Shown piece after piece: positions 36,736 through 49,444 of a DNA stretch of 64,000 nucleotides (within the stretch, counting starts at the first letter, position 1; each line of letters opens with the position of its first letter). The stretch is from Holacanthus passer (Eukaryota > Chordata > Actinopteri > Pomacanthidae): the NCBI GenBank assembly GCA_025331565.1, contig JAFREQ010000075.1:62001-126000 (forward strand), written 5' to 3'. The position numbers and the translations under genes are program-made. The notes below the pieces were generated by a model, which saw only the letters and a list, made by a program, of their open reading frames with translations, was not told the origin of the DNA and ran no database searches.

Positions 36736-39341
36736 ATTACAGTCTACTTTAACCAAACACCACGTAGCCATTAACCTTGCATTAGACAGTACACATCCAA
36801 GATGGTGACAGCTGCTGGAGTCTTTGAATGATCTGAAGACTAAACTAAAACTTAAATTTATGTTGAATAAAAACTGGAAAAAAATATCAAATAATTAAAA
36901 TGAGATTTAAACTAATTTACTAGTACTTAACACATTTTCCATCTGGCACCTGATTAACCTATTAGCCAAGTTTTTGCTATTTTGATGAAATTCAGTGATA
37001 TGTCTTTAATATCAATGTGCTTCAAACAGTACAGCCTGTGCTCGAACCAACGCTGGGACTGAAACAAGTATGAAAACATACATGGCTGCCAAAGCAGTAC
37101 TGGTACAAATAATTAAAGAGGAATGGCATAAGGTGTACAGACATGAAAATACAAGACATTGTAGGTACAGTACATCACCTGGGTAGACAAGGTGGAATCA
37201 GACATCCTCAGTTAAGTAATACAATTAAGCTGCAATAAGCAAGCAAGGAAGAAGGACTGTCTGTCTGCTGTCTCTCTGCTCTGATGAGGAAGCTGCTGCA
37301 CTCTCAGGAAGGAGAGTCAAAGCTTTGATAACCAGACTGATTACCGTTAACATCGTTTGTAATGAGATTACTGCGTATTGATTCATAAAGGGTCCATATA
37401 GTGCGTTGAATTGATTTTTGGATGTGTTTGATATCGCTGGTTACAAGATGCATAATACTGTTGAGACAGGAGATGGACTCTCTTGTTTCAACAGCCAAGA
37501 TTTATAAAAGGATTCACACACAGAGAGACAGACACGCCGACTCCCACTGGCAACCACTTATAGTAACACTAATATGTCACTGTGACTCTGGGATCAAATT
37601 TTATATTGCTCTTAATCTAGACAGATTTCCCTTCACTCTCTACTAAACCTTCTCACTAGATTTCAGCTTTGTACGACTGACATGAAGAATAACATGGAGC
37701 CTCCATCCAGATTCCACTGTAAGTCATGAAACCTCCAGAAGATCACTTTGGGATGTATGGGTGGGTGTAGAGGACAAGACAGGAGGAGTGGACTAATAAA
37801 TATTGTTAATTCCACAAACAAAACTTTTCTTGCTGGCCTATGTACAGAATAAGTCTGTGAGGGTTGGTGTCTTGTTTTCTTCAGATGGTGTAAAATTAGG
37901 TGACATTAGAAAAACTGATCCTGTCAACTAATTTGATCTAAAGGACTGGTAATGTTCTTTATTTGTCTAGCTGTCAACAACTCCCATGAAGACCAAACCA
38001 ACAATGAATGTATCCTATTAACAAGTATTTTCTGTGTATCCAAAGCCTGATTCATCTTATTGCTCTGCGTCTTAGGGCTCCATTATTGTTTAAAAACTAT
38101 TAAAAACACATCAGTGAGCCAAATTGATGCACTGGGTGACATTTTCTTTCATTACCCTGAACATGGGCACTGTAATTTTGAGTCAATCCCACTTAAAATG
38201 TTCTGAAAATAGACGCCCAACAAAAGGACTAGTAATTGTTATCTGAATATCATGAAGTTAAACCCACAGCTGCCCGAAAAATAAACTGGATTTATCAGGG
38301 TCTACAGGGTCTGTAGCTGTGACAGTGGAAGGAAAGGTTACACTGAAATTAGCCATTACTCTCCCTGTCTCATTAAAGTGATTTCAACTCAGACAATCAT
38401 TCAGAGGCTTACTGAGCATTTATCTGATCCCTAATCAGTTCACCCACTGAATAATCTGTATCAGCGAGGGAGCGCTGCAAGTGACGGCCCATGAAGAAGA
38501 TAAAAAAATTTGTCTCACTCATAGTTCGTTTATATAATTCATCCATGTGTTTGTGTCAGTTAAATAATACACTGTCTAAACTGCTAAAGTTTAAAAGTTA
38601 TTCTTCTGTTTTACCAAGCAGCTTCAGGTGCATCACCGTCACCCTCTGGACTGGAGTAGAACCAACCCTCATTTGCATGTAGCCCAGGAAAAAAAAAAAA
38701 AAAATTAGATTGCAATCAGATTGGTGATGTGGATAACGCAGACACATAAATGAGGTTGAATGTGAATCGAAGTGTCTTACATCTCATCTGTTTTAATTTG
38801 AATACGAGACCCTTGACATGGCAAGTGCTCCTGTCGCCAGGAACTGAGTCTTGAGCCTTGTCCTTCGGGAGCAAAGGAGGAAGTGGTGTGACCACAGAGA
38901 GAGGAGGTCAGGGTGGATGGATGGGTCAGACTTTGATAGAGAAGACTGCTGTGTGCTTCCTGTTTCCTGCCGACACTCGTGTTGGTTTGTTATAAGCACG
39001 ACCGGGATTGTTCCCTAATCCCTAGTATTAGAAATTTTCAATTACATGCTGCTGCAATGAGCCAATTTCTTGACTTTATCTTATCTTTACGCATCTTTTC
39101 ACTGCCAAACACACACTCACCCATGCATGTACATACACCTACACACCCTCCCACCACTCACGCACACAGACTCCACCCACAGCTCACTTCCAGTAACAGC
39201 AGGTTCAGTTAACCGACTAACCCATCGATGTGTGTGTGATGTACTGTGACAGTGTGAATGGGGAGGTGTGGGGATGGAGCTGTATTGGAACTGGGTGTGG
39301 AAATGTGACTATGTGTGCCAAGGGACTGGCCCACAGGAAGA

Positions 39342-39344
<3 letters not shown>
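34701..39344. other. Gene-free stretch
   Basis: No supported exon. A (GT)n run lies at 36705-36732 and an A-run at 38689-38703. The segment at about 38330-38480 is unique-looking with TAAT/ATTA words and could be a regulatory element, but this is only an impression. Confidence 0.5.
36705..36732. repeat. (GT)n microsatellite
   Basis: A pure GT run of 14 units. Confidence 0.95.
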
Positions 39345-39386
<42 letters not shown>

Positions 39387-39389
39387 ATA
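39345..39389. repeat. (CA)n microsatellite
   Basis: About 22 CA units. A (TG)n run of similar length follows about 97 bases later, so the two are inverted complements of each other. Confidence 0.95.
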
Positions 39390-39486
39390 TGCATGCACAC
39401 ATGGGAAGGTCTGTGGACGAGCGGGCAGACAGGCCTCAGAATGGACTCAGATGGGCACTGTGCCAGCTGGCTGACAGAGGAAAATG

Positions 39487-39491
39487 GTGTG

Positions 39492-39531
<40 letters not shown>
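39487..39531. repeat. (GT)n microsatellite
   Basis: GT run of about 45 bases with a CG and a TATG interruption. It is complementary to the CA run at 39345-39389. Confidence 0.95.
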
Positions 39532-39910
39532 GGTTTTTAAGTCTGTACACTATGTGTGTGAGTAGGACATAAAGACTGAGAGAGTGAGAGAGGCTTTAGA
39601 GTGTCAAGACAATCGCCGCACACTGTCTATACTATAATATGTGTTCACTTTCTATTGTCTTAACTTTCCTGAATGACACGGTCTGGATGTGGATATTAAC
39701 TATGAGGGCTCATTCAGCTATTCATGGCAGCAGCTGTTTTGGCATTAGCCACATAAATCCAGTGACATTCCCTCCGTCTAAAAACAGCTCACCCACAAAG
39801 ACCAGCCAGTAGATCACTGTGGCAGCGGCTGATGGGAATCAGCAGCGAGGCCCGTTCTGCCCAGCAGGATGATGTGTTCATGCATATACAAACATACATG
39901 CAAACATGCA

Positions 39911-41020
39911 TATAGTATTTCCCCCTTGGAGGTTTTCATCTTTTAATATTTTGCAAGATTGAGTCAAAGGAAATCTCATGTTTTGATGTTGATCTACAGA
40001 AGAAGATCCTTGAATGTCAAAGTAAAAACAGATCTCTACTAAGTGATGAATTACTTAGAAATATAAAATGCAAATTACTTGTTTGCATAAAGTTTGAGTT
40101 GACTGGAGTATAAATACATTGTACCTGGAAGGTTCAGCTTTAGGTGTATCAGTGGTATTGTGGCAAAACCTCAACCATGATGATGAACAGGTTGATTGAA
40201 AAGAGGTCAGGGGATGGATACAAGAACATTTCCAAGTCACTGAACATCCCTTCGAGTCCAGTTAAATCAATCATTAAAACACGGAATAGTATGGGAGCTG
40301 TAAATCAGCCTGGAACAGGCCGGTCTCAAAAACTGAGTGAGCATGCCAGAAGGTGACTGGTGAGCACGGCCACCAAGAGACCTACAACAGCTTTGAAGGA
40401 GTAAGACTGGAGATTGTGCATACAAGGCAACAGACTGAGCAGCAGTTGGTTAGGTGCTTCCCCAGCTGCAGCCTTGTGAGCTTATGGCCACTCTTAAAAA
40501 AAGCTTCACAAGGCATCCCGGCTACAGTTTGGCAGAGGTCAGCTTAAAGACTTTTCTCCGGTGTGAGATCAAAATGTACCTTTTTTTTCCTCAAGAAACT
40601 TGCAAACCTGGGAGAAGATTTGTTTTCCAGCAAGACATCAAGCTCAAGCATCAAGGTGACGCTACACTAGAATGGCTTCTAAACAAGTTAGAGCCCACAT
40701 CAAAATCCAATTGATTATATGTGATTGGACTTGAAAAAGACTGTTCCCTCACAATCTCCTAACAACCCAACAAAGGTTGAGCAGTTTTGCAAAAAAGAAT
40801 GGGGAACATTTTTTAGCAAAGCTGAGGCCTATCAACAATACACAAACTCAAAGCAGTAATTACTGCCAAAAATACTGACTTGGAGGTGGTGAACACTTTG
40901 ATTTGGTCTTTTTCTGTTGATCAAAACCAAAACAGCCAAATTAAAACTTTAATTCAATGTCGCGTAACAATAAAACATGAAAACTATCTAGGGGGGATGA
41001 AAACGTTTTATGGACGCTGT
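39911..41020 (+). mobile_element. Dead Tc1/mariner-like transposon
   Basis: The outer ends are inverted repeats over roughly 100 bases. The left side (39911-40024) includes 'tttcccccttggaggttttc', 'gttgatctacagaagaagat' and 'gaatgtcaaagt'. The right side (about 40905-41018), reversed, gives matching blocks (cccccctagatagttttcat, tttgatcaacagaaaaagac). Inside, on the plus strand, are remnants of a transposase. The helix-turn-helix region reads GYKNISKSLNIPSS and ends GTGRSQKLSEHARR (about 40180-40355). A later piece reads FVFQQDIKLKHQG (about 40622-40660), corresponding to the family's QQDND-KH segment. The catalytic middle is missing and frames shift, so no active transposase is encoded. Confidence 0.8.
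40144..40815 (+). pseudogene. Transposase remnant of the Tc1-like element
   Basis: Three short plus-strand frames follow the order of a Tc1 transposase. They are the N-terminal helix-turn-helix with the linker KLSEHARR, a short middle piece with little similarity, and the QQD-KH region followed by EQFCKKEWGTFF near 40770-40810. Stops and frameshifts separate them, and the length between landmarks is much shorter than the usual protein of about 340 residues. The aspartate in QQD survives but the rest of the DDE site is not identifiable. Confidence 0.7.
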
Positions 41021-41177
41021 GTAAAACCATGTGCACAGAAAACACATGTTCATTATTGCAAAAGCAACTTTCTAAGCATGTTATCATCCACTACCTATAC
41101 AAACATTCAGACATGTTTTCGCACACATTATATCAACATAATATATCAATAATGCGATAACCATGAATGCACACATG

Positions 41178-41216
<39 letters not shown>

Positions 41217-44200
41217 TGCATATGCACACAGGAATATATATATACAAGCAGCTGCAGCAAAGTGGGTCAGAAAACACTTCTGGAACCACAAAAGAAGTAG
41301 GGAAGGGAATCAATGGGAGTTTTTGTGGAGATCAAAACTAAATAAACATGCACACACGCACGCACACACCAATTTTTTTTTCTCAGCATTTGACGGAGGA
41401 ATACCCTGGCTTTGCAGTGCCACTGGCCAGACAGGAAGTAGGAAGTGGAGAAAGGAAGCACAGAATGGCTGATGACAATACCTTCTACATCCTACTGCTC
41501 TGCACGGCACAGCTAGGTCAGACTCTGGTGGAAATCCATTCATCCTCAGCCACTGATGGTGAATGCTTTAGAGACTATTGTTATAACACGTAATGACCAC
41601 TGGCAATATAATATTCCGAGGAATTACCCAGGTAGGAAATAGGCAGGTTTAAATGTAACCAAAAACAGTCTTTATTCAACCTATTCAACTCATTTCAGCC
41701 CAGTCTGAGGAAATGATTCATACACAGTGTCTCTTTATATCAGGGATTAACATGCAGACAGCAGGTGCACACTGGAATTAGACAGAGGTTAAAAAATAAA
41801 TTAATTTCGCCTCTTAATGCACCTAAGATGACCTGAATATTTGATCACCTACGCAGCCTCTGGAAAGTGTCAGAGATGAATTTGACCACATTAAATACTA
41901 AGAGTCTCTAAACCACCTAACTGCAGAAATGGAAATAAGGCATCAGACAGCTTAGTGATCAGTGATCAGTTTAAAAAGGATTACTGAGGACGGGCAGCTT
42001 CAAAGTTTTGGTCTGGAGCAAGTTACAGTATCTGGTCACCCGCAGCCAGATTACCAATTATTTTTATATTTTGGTGAGAGACAAACAATTATCCAAGGCC
42101 AGTCTGCGTAATACATCCATGAGTCTGAAGGCTTGTCAGATGCAGTTTATAACACACTGAGACAGGATTTTATAACTCAGGATCATTGTCACCTTCTTTT
42201 TGATGATTATGAGGTTAACAGTAGAAATATGCTATTCATGTTCCAAATCGATCCAACAGGAATGTGCACTTGCTCTTAATGTACATTCCTGGATAAGGTC
42301 TCATGTCTTGCAGCAAAAGTTGAGCCAGGTTCAACACTTTAACTGGTGTCCTCCATGTTGCCACTTCATTGCGTCAATGCTGTGGTGTCATTAAAATGAA
42401 TGAAGTGGCTGTGTTATTTAATGTATTGCTTATGTTCACCCCAAATGTTACCCCAAACATGAATATCAAAATCTAGTGGGCCACATACACTTGCCATGAT
42501 ATTTACTGCACATTCCTGATTCCTGCACCCTTTCCATGTGAGGCACTCCAGGTGCTTGATGTGACTGCCCACTTCAGGCCAAAATGTTCCCTTGAAAAAC
42601 ACTCCATGGCAAGGTAACCTCAAAAACTGATAGCAAGATTTCCATTAGTCAATTAGTCAGTCAGCAAGAACTGCACCTTGGATGAGAGGCAAAATGTTTT
42701 CAAGTATGTACAATTAAGAGCAGCCACCCTAGATTCAACCCCCCTCAGATAATCATGATGTGGATGACATGACATCAAGTCTAATATTTATGGTTGCCTC
42801 TGAGCACTCCTCTAGTGCAACCATCATGCCACATATTCCACTGCCCAACAAGTTATTTCATAATAATTTTTCATAAAAACAGGTAAATTGCAATGAAATT
42901 ACCTCAGCCGTTCATGTTCCCAAGGGTACAGAGTGGGTTTATCTGAAAACGCTGGTCCCGTGTTTTAGCATGAGTATTAAAAACTTTAGGGAAATTATCC
43001 TTAGTCATTAGATCTAAGCCTGCTCAGTAAGTGTTATTCGCTTTGGTCCTTCTAATTCTCTCTCCTTTCATTTTGTTTGTGATGTTTCTGGGTAGACAGT
43101 GATCTTTATGAAAATGATCAGCAGTGTGCTTATGTTACATTATATTAACACATTAACAGTATGTGTGGATTTAGTTGGTTTAGTGTGGACATAGTCTAAG
43201 ATCACCAACAGATCTCTAGGGGCGACTAGTGAAGTGACACTTTCTTACTCACTTTGATATTAATGAATTGCCTGAAGTGACGCCAGCGATCTGCACGCCG
43301 TTCGTCCATGTTTCTCCAGAAAGCAAAACCAAATGAACACAGTTGCACAGCATGCTGCTCCCTGCTGTTAAGAAGGCAGTTTGGACTTCCTGTTGGTAAT
43401 GATATCCTGCCAGTGCGAATACAAACACCACAATTTCATCATCATTCCATCATCTGGCCTTGCCCGGCTGAATATTCACTGTGTGGTAGAATAAACTTTT
43501 TTTTTTTTTTTAAATTTCTTGCAGAAAAAAAATGCATAGAGCAGCTATCCAAATCATAAATGGACTTTATTTGAATACTACATACATGTGGACAAAGCCG
43601 TATTTTAATCCCAGGTGCAAATAAAGCCAGTGTGACACAAGATTGCAAAGGCAGCAGCAAAGTCCAGTGGAGGGGTTGTTTTGTTTTTTTGTGGGTTTCA
43701 GAATGTTCAGATGAGTCTAACGTCTGTGAGTCTGGCAATACGGCAACTGACAAATCCACTGATATGGGGAGTATTAACAAGCACTGGTGACTCATTAACT
43801 GCGAGCTGCTGAGGAGGCAGAAATGAGCTGAGTTGCTGAAAAGGATACGACTCCTTAGACCACAGGTATTATTGAGGAGGAAGGGGAGCAGAGGTGACCT
43901 GGTTATGAATGAGTGCTGGGTGGGGTGACGGTATCAGAGGAGGGTTGTGATAGCAGTAATGTAGGAGGCTTCACGCAGTGGTGGGGGATGAAGGTCAGAT
44001 TAAGGGTGTGGACGAGAGCATGTGTTTAGAACTGTCATGCTGGATGGAGGTGAAGAGGGGAATGGGAATAAGCGAGCTGTGAAGGGATGTGGTGACATAT
44101 AGACGGACAGGGTTCGGGATCAGGCCAAGGGGGAGCTGCAGGGCGTGGATGGGAATGGACTCTGTGTGTGGAGAGCCTAGCATGGTTTCACAGTCCCTAC

Positions 44201-45337
44201 AGAACTGTATTCATCACTGTGTAAGTACGCTCCATGGCTGGACTGTTCATAAAACGCAACATGTGTTAGCCCTTTATTTCTGGCTCAGGTTCTGGCAGAG
44301 TTGCGCTGGCTTGGTATCAGCGCTGGAACCAACACGCAAAGGTCAAAGCTAATAATGTGGCAAGGAAGCGCTGGGCTCAGCAATAAGATGGCTAGTAGAA
44401 GAGATTGTGCGGCGTGGTTAACACGGCGTGTGAAGCAAAGCAAGAAAACACGGCTTGACTGCCAACAAAAGGCGAGATTGAACAGTTACGAGGCGCATGT
44501 GTGACTGAAATGCTGACTTCACACCAGGCGTTGCATTATATCCAACCTCTGGTTCTACTTCAGATAATAGGAAGAGACGACGGATTGGATTGCTGTCATC
44601 ATGTATAATCTATACAGTGCAGCATTTTAATGGTGTGTGATTGTGGCAAGTGTGATTGAAGGTAATGGAAGAGTGATTGCCCCTTGTGATTTATTAAAGA
44701 GAAAGCTATTAGGGGCTGTGTGAGGCACCGCTGCTGCTTCAATTATCGTTAGGTCCAGTTCAGACCAGTCAGCTAATTGGTAGGGGAAAAGTGCACAGCT
44801 CATTCAGCATCTCTCTACAGGTTCACATACTGTAAGTGTAGATCTGCTGAGAGAAGTCGGGAGCTAGAAGGCATCTGGACATTTTTACACTTCTTATTTA
44901 CTCACGCTGGAAAACAGTTCAGGTTAGAGGTCAGGATCAGCTGAAGAGCAGCAGCCCTGGAGCTATTAGAGATTTAGTGCCTTTCTCAGAAGGGATGTGT
45001 GTTTCAAGCTGCCTAAACAACTACCTACACTGTTTTGACCTCTAGCTTCCATAGAAAAGGTTTGTTAGTTTGGTGGTTAGTTTCTCAGTTAATCCACTTG
45101 ATACTCCTGGCTCCAAACCGATGAGCAATTTAAGAGGCTGAAGTATGTTAATGTGACGACTCTGCAAAAAACACACAAACAATAGAAATGTCAGAGTTTC
45201 CTCTGTGCTGATATAAAGCCTTTCTGAGTTAAGTTGGAATTATGTTTTTGCAAAGGTACTTGCAGATATCAAATCAACACAAAGACATGTTTTCTTTGGT
45301 AGGTCATAGGCCAACAATAGCTGGTCTATTATTTCTT
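41021..45337. other. Gene-free stretch
   Basis: It contains a (CA)n run at 41182-41212 and a T-run at 43497-43512. A plus-strand frame at 41391-41593 follows a polypyrimidine-AG (ttttttttctcag) and includes a hydrophobic stretch (FYILLLCTAQLG), but no partner exon or homology was found. The unique-looking segment 44520-44780 is rich in TAAT/ATTA words and may be a regulatory element. Confidence 0.45.
41182..41212. repeat. (CA)n microsatellite
   Basis: A pure CA run of about 15 units just right of the Tc1-like element. Confidence 0.95.
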
Positions 45338-45440
45338 GGATTTCGTTTCATTTATTTATTTATGAGGACAATGTACATTAATCAACATTACTCTAAATGT
45401 GCCAGGGGTAGCCAGCTGGCTAATTTTCAATGTTCAGTTC
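45338..45440. repeat. Probable interspersed repeat fragment
   Basis: The wording 'tttatttatttatgaggaca atgtacattaatcaac' followed by 'agccagctggctaattttca' resembles a dispersed repeat I know from fish genomes. No other copy is present in this window, so the call rests on recognition only. Confidence 0.35.
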
Positions 45441-47539
45441 TTTGGCGAGATGCTTTGAAACCAACACAGCGATCTGGTAATTTGGGGAAGTTCACACTCC
45501 AGCAACCCAAGCCAAATTTGGTAAACATCCTAAAAGCCTTTTCTCTTGTAACGTTAACAGTGAAGACATACTGAAAACATCTGTAAACAAGTATGTAGTG
45601 GTAAGAAGCCAAACAGGGATGTGTGTAACAACAACTGGTTTGTCTTTATTTCCAGTCTTCTTTACAGCATGAACCATCACCTGATGAGGATGCAGATGTT
45701 TTGCATGGGGCATATAGCTTCAGCCTCAGTCTTTTAGCATGATGTCCTGTGTAGCCATCAGGTGTAGATGTAAGACCCCTTTTTCAAAGTTTTAAATAGA
45801 GTCAGCAAGAAAAATTACAAAGTCAGCTGAAGTTTTCAACCAGCTTATGTTTTTTTTTCTGAAATGCAGAGCCCATTCAAAAATGACAAAGTTTACAAGC
45901 AATAAATTGGCCACTGTTATCATTTTAAAACTGCTTATGTGCTGTGTGACAATGGAAAGCAAATTCAATAAGTCTTTTGATGTGGAAAGAGACATCTTTC
46001 TGATCCTGCTTATAAAAAATTGAGTAGACGAGAATCTTGAATAATTGACACCTGCGTCAGCCTGACCTCCAAATCACTGTCACTGTCGCTGAATGCCATG
46101 CAAGCTAGTATCCCAAATTCAGGAGTAGGGCGAGGCCTGGTGAGGCTGGGAAAATCCAGTCAGAGGCATTCTTGGAGTTGAGGCTCTGCCCAGTTTGGCA
46201 GCATCATCTCTGGACCCCAGTGCCAGCTCATATCCCCTACCCTACTCCCTACCCTCTGGACAACTGGCTGTCACCTGGGTATTTCTGCCACACACACCCT
46301 CACACCCACAAGCACATGGCTGCTTGTCTCCAAAGCAACCAAACATGTCAAACAAACCTCCTCCTTCTGGAAACTACCCACCTGTTTCTTATGTATGTGC
46401 TATATGTATATAATTCTCAGGATCACGTTCATGGCTGTCGTGCTTGTACAGTTCATGGTGTGAGTATCTGCGAGCTCGGTGGAAGTACATTACTCATTCT
46501 GTCCTCTGGTCGTGTTTTCGGGAGTAAACCTCAATGTCACTGATCTCTTCTCAGCATCGTTTATAATCCGGTAAACAGTGTAAGTGTAACCACAGACACA
46601 GCAGCTCCCCTGCAGCTCTGTCAAGCTCTATTTGACTCAGTGTTAGTGGTGCAGGATTCAAGCTGTTCTCAAGTGGAGTCTGACTATCAACACAGAAGGA
46701 GTAGAAGGAACTCAGGCCCTTGACTCCAACACTCCAAACATGTAAAATATGGGCAGTTTGGTGCCTGAGCTCATGCTGGTGTGGCTGCTGATGTGTGAAG
46801 AGAGTGCCTCCACGCCTCACAAGCCTTGTTAATATGAGATGTAGCATCTACAACCAATCATTTTTACCACATCAGCTATGGATTTGTGGCGCGGCCTGGG
46901 AATCCTTTTTAATCCCTCTAATTCTTTCTCTGCACCTAATCCGTTTTTAATTCAACTCTCTGTGTGACTTACAAGGAGTCAAGCCTAAAATGTAGACATA
47001 GGATTCTGTCAGCTTATTTTTGTGGGACCCCTTTTCTCAATTTAAGACCTGTTTCAATATGTCTGGAGGAGCACAATAGAGGAACTTTTCAGAGTTTAGG
47101 TGGGACGTGTTGTCTGGCTTCAGGCTAAAGACAGATGCCTTTGGTCTGGGGCCATAAAGTTCAAGTTGCTACTAGATTGACAAGGAACAGAACAGAACAG
47201 CTATGTGACCGAAGCTCTGGCTTCCAAAGCCATTTCAGCAGTCAACATCTTTTGTCTTGTCTTGTGTTAAACACATGGCCTGACCTTTAGCATCAAACTT
47301 TTTATCTGACGGTCAGTCTGGCTGTCTCATCAGTCCATTAGCTAAGAAGAGAGATTAGGTTTGAGGTCAAAGGTCAGAGGAGAAAAAAAGGAAGGAAGGA
47401 AGGAAGATCATTGGAAAACTAAAGAAAAAATGGAAGACTTGAGTGATTTCTTTTGTTGTCAGACAGATGTACCATGAGAGAAACAGAGATGTTAGTCTTG
47501 TTTTCTTTTACTTACTACTTCAACAGGACAAGAACCGAC
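45441..47539. other. Gene-free stretch
   Basis: No exon is supported. The longest frames (plus near 46172-46543, minus near 46551-46847) lack recognisable domains. A short (GGAA)n run lies at 47389-47406. Confidence 0.5.
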
Positions 47540-47945
47540 AACCATGCAAGTGTGACTGCGAGGCTTCACCTTGCCACAGCAGTGCTTTGAGCCAAACACT
47601 AGCATCTGCATGCTAACATGCTCACAATACTGGCATGTTGATGTTTAGCAGGTATAATGCTTACCATGTCCACAATCTTAATTAGGTGTGTTAAAATGCT
47701 AACATTTTCCAATTAGCAGGTTTTGAGCATTAAAGAACATTTAATTCTAAGATGTCAAATCTGGAACTTGAGGAAAAATTTGGTGGTCAACAAAGTCAGT
47801 TGGATAATTTGTCTGGGAAGCATGAATACGAAACTTCAAGGCAATCGATCAAATAGTTGTTGAGACATTTCAGTCCCAAGCAAAGAGGTGGAGCCACTGA
47901 CTGACAGACCTTGTTGCCATCTCTAGAGCCTAGCGTGGCTAAAAA
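47540..47945 (+). repeat. Interspersed non-coding repeat, teleost type
   Basis: A chain of phrases identifies it: 'catgctaacatgctcacaat', 'gttgatgtttagcaggtata', 'caatcgatcaaatagttgtt', 'gagacatttcagtc' and 'tctagagcctagcgtggcta'. This series is characteristic of an abundant non-coding repeat in fish genomes. No protein is encoded. I do not assign a family name. Confidence 0.65.
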
Positions 47946-49099
47946 CAAAACGGAAGACTTGAGTGACTCCTTTTGTTGCTAAGCTGAAAACATGAGAGGA
48001 AAGGCAATAAATGTAACCATCAAACTCAAGCACAAGAAATCAACATTATGATGACTAGAATTGCCCCTCTGTTACCAACCACAAGCAGCCAGTCTATCCA
48101 ACCTCACCCACCGCAATGTGATTATTAGACCTACTGCCTGGAATGCTCTTTAGAGGTCTGCTGTACTTTATGGTACATACGAATCGTGAGTGCCCGCAGT
48201 TTGCTGACAAATCATGTACTTTCCTCCCTCTGAGGTGCCCCTTTCCTCCCAGCTTACGACTCTCACCCACAAGTCTCTTACCCCCCAAACTTCTAATAAA
48301 AACTAATTTGGCCTCTCGGGAAATCAAGCCAACTCTGGCTGAGGAGTGGCACCAACTCCAAGTATCCCATTGTGCTTTCTGTACATTGCATTCTGCTACT
48401 CCCCCTCTGTCTTTCACTCTCTCTTTGCCTCTCATTCTCTCTGCCAGTCATTCAAACTCAGCACTTTGCTACGGCTATGAATTTCTCCCTGACCCCCACC
48501 TGCCCCTCGTCGCAGACAAATGTGCAGCTGCGAAAGGGGACTTCCACAATATGGTTATTGTGTACACTGGACATTTATATGGATGGGTGCATGATCCCCA
48601 CTTGCAAATTCAATAGTCCAGCTTTTAGTGTCGTCACAAAAGATCATCCCTTTCTTCAGATTTCCATCTCTTTCACAGAGAGCTATTTGTCAACCCCGTT
48701 GTGAGTGAACCCGGCCTTTGCACAGCGGAGCCCCTTCAATCTCACGCAACACTTCCTCGCCTTGGGGGATAATTTGAGAATCAATTAACCTGAATAAAGA
48801 ATGAACGGTAATTTGGTTCCATGTAATGCAATGTCATGAATCTGGTACATATTGCATTAGCTTTGAACAAAGGCAAGGGGAATCAATGAGTCTTCCATTA
48901 TCATAACTGATTTACATCCATAACTTGTATCATTACACTGATAGGAGACCCACTGATGGTGAGGTTCAGGGAGCAGGCCGGTGCTTACATGGTGTAATAG
49001 ACCGCCAGGTCTGATGGATTACCAAAACACTTGAGAACAAGCTGTCAAACTATAAATGGCCATGTCTTCACCTACTAAAATAAATAACAAAAAAATAAC
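47946..49099. other. Gene-free stretch
   Basis: The longest frame is plus 48143-48616 (157 codons). It shows no known domain, and overlapping frames on both strands are similarly long, which argues for chance. The segment 48780-48960 is AT-rich with many TAAT/ATTGC words and looks unique. Confidence 0.45.
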
Positions 49100-49365
49100 C
49101 ATTAAATACAATCATGTTGAGAAAACAGTCTCACCACAAGGTCCTTTGAGTAGCTGTTTTGTAGCTTTTGTAGTTTGTTCACATCTTTTTCTCAGACTTG
49201 AGATGTTCCTTCCTCGTTTTTTTACCCTGAGCACTTTAAGGACTTGTCATCCATGTTGGTTTAAAAAACTGAGATTCAAAGTTAATTGTTGGCCAAAGAA
49301 ACAGGTTGAGAAAACAGTCTCAATCACCACAAGGTCGCTTTAGAAGCTGTTCTGGAGATTATGTC
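49100..49365. repeat. Imperfect direct repeat around 200 bp apart
   Basis: The block 'gttgagaaaacagtctcacc acaaggtc' near 49114-49142 is repeated near 49306-49335 as 'gttgagaaaacagtctcaat caccacaaggtc'. Both are followed by related 'agctgttttgtagctttt' / 'agctgttctggagatt' sequence. This looks like two copies of one short dispersed repeat. Confidence 0.6.
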
Positions 49366-49438
49366 CACATCACATGACCTTTATAAGGTTAAATGTAGAT
49401 TTTCATACTGATGTTAGAATATCAAAAGGGATCCTTTC

Positions 49439-49444
49439 TTTATT
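49439..49444 (-). terminator. Candidate poly(A) signal for dhcr7 (distal)
   Basis: The minus strand reads AATAAA here, about 1.5 kb past the dhcr7 stop codon. It is the first canonical signal I find downstream of the stop. Confidence 0.35.

Noticed and set aside
41391..41593. Exon-like segment after a polypyrimidine-AG, with a hydrophobic stretch
   Set aside because: No donor, partner exon or homology was found, and T-runs followed by CAG are common in this DNA.
48143..48616. 157-codon open frame on the plus strand
   Set aside because: Long overlapping frames occur on the other strand and in another frame, and it becomes CT-rich low complexity. No family is recognised.
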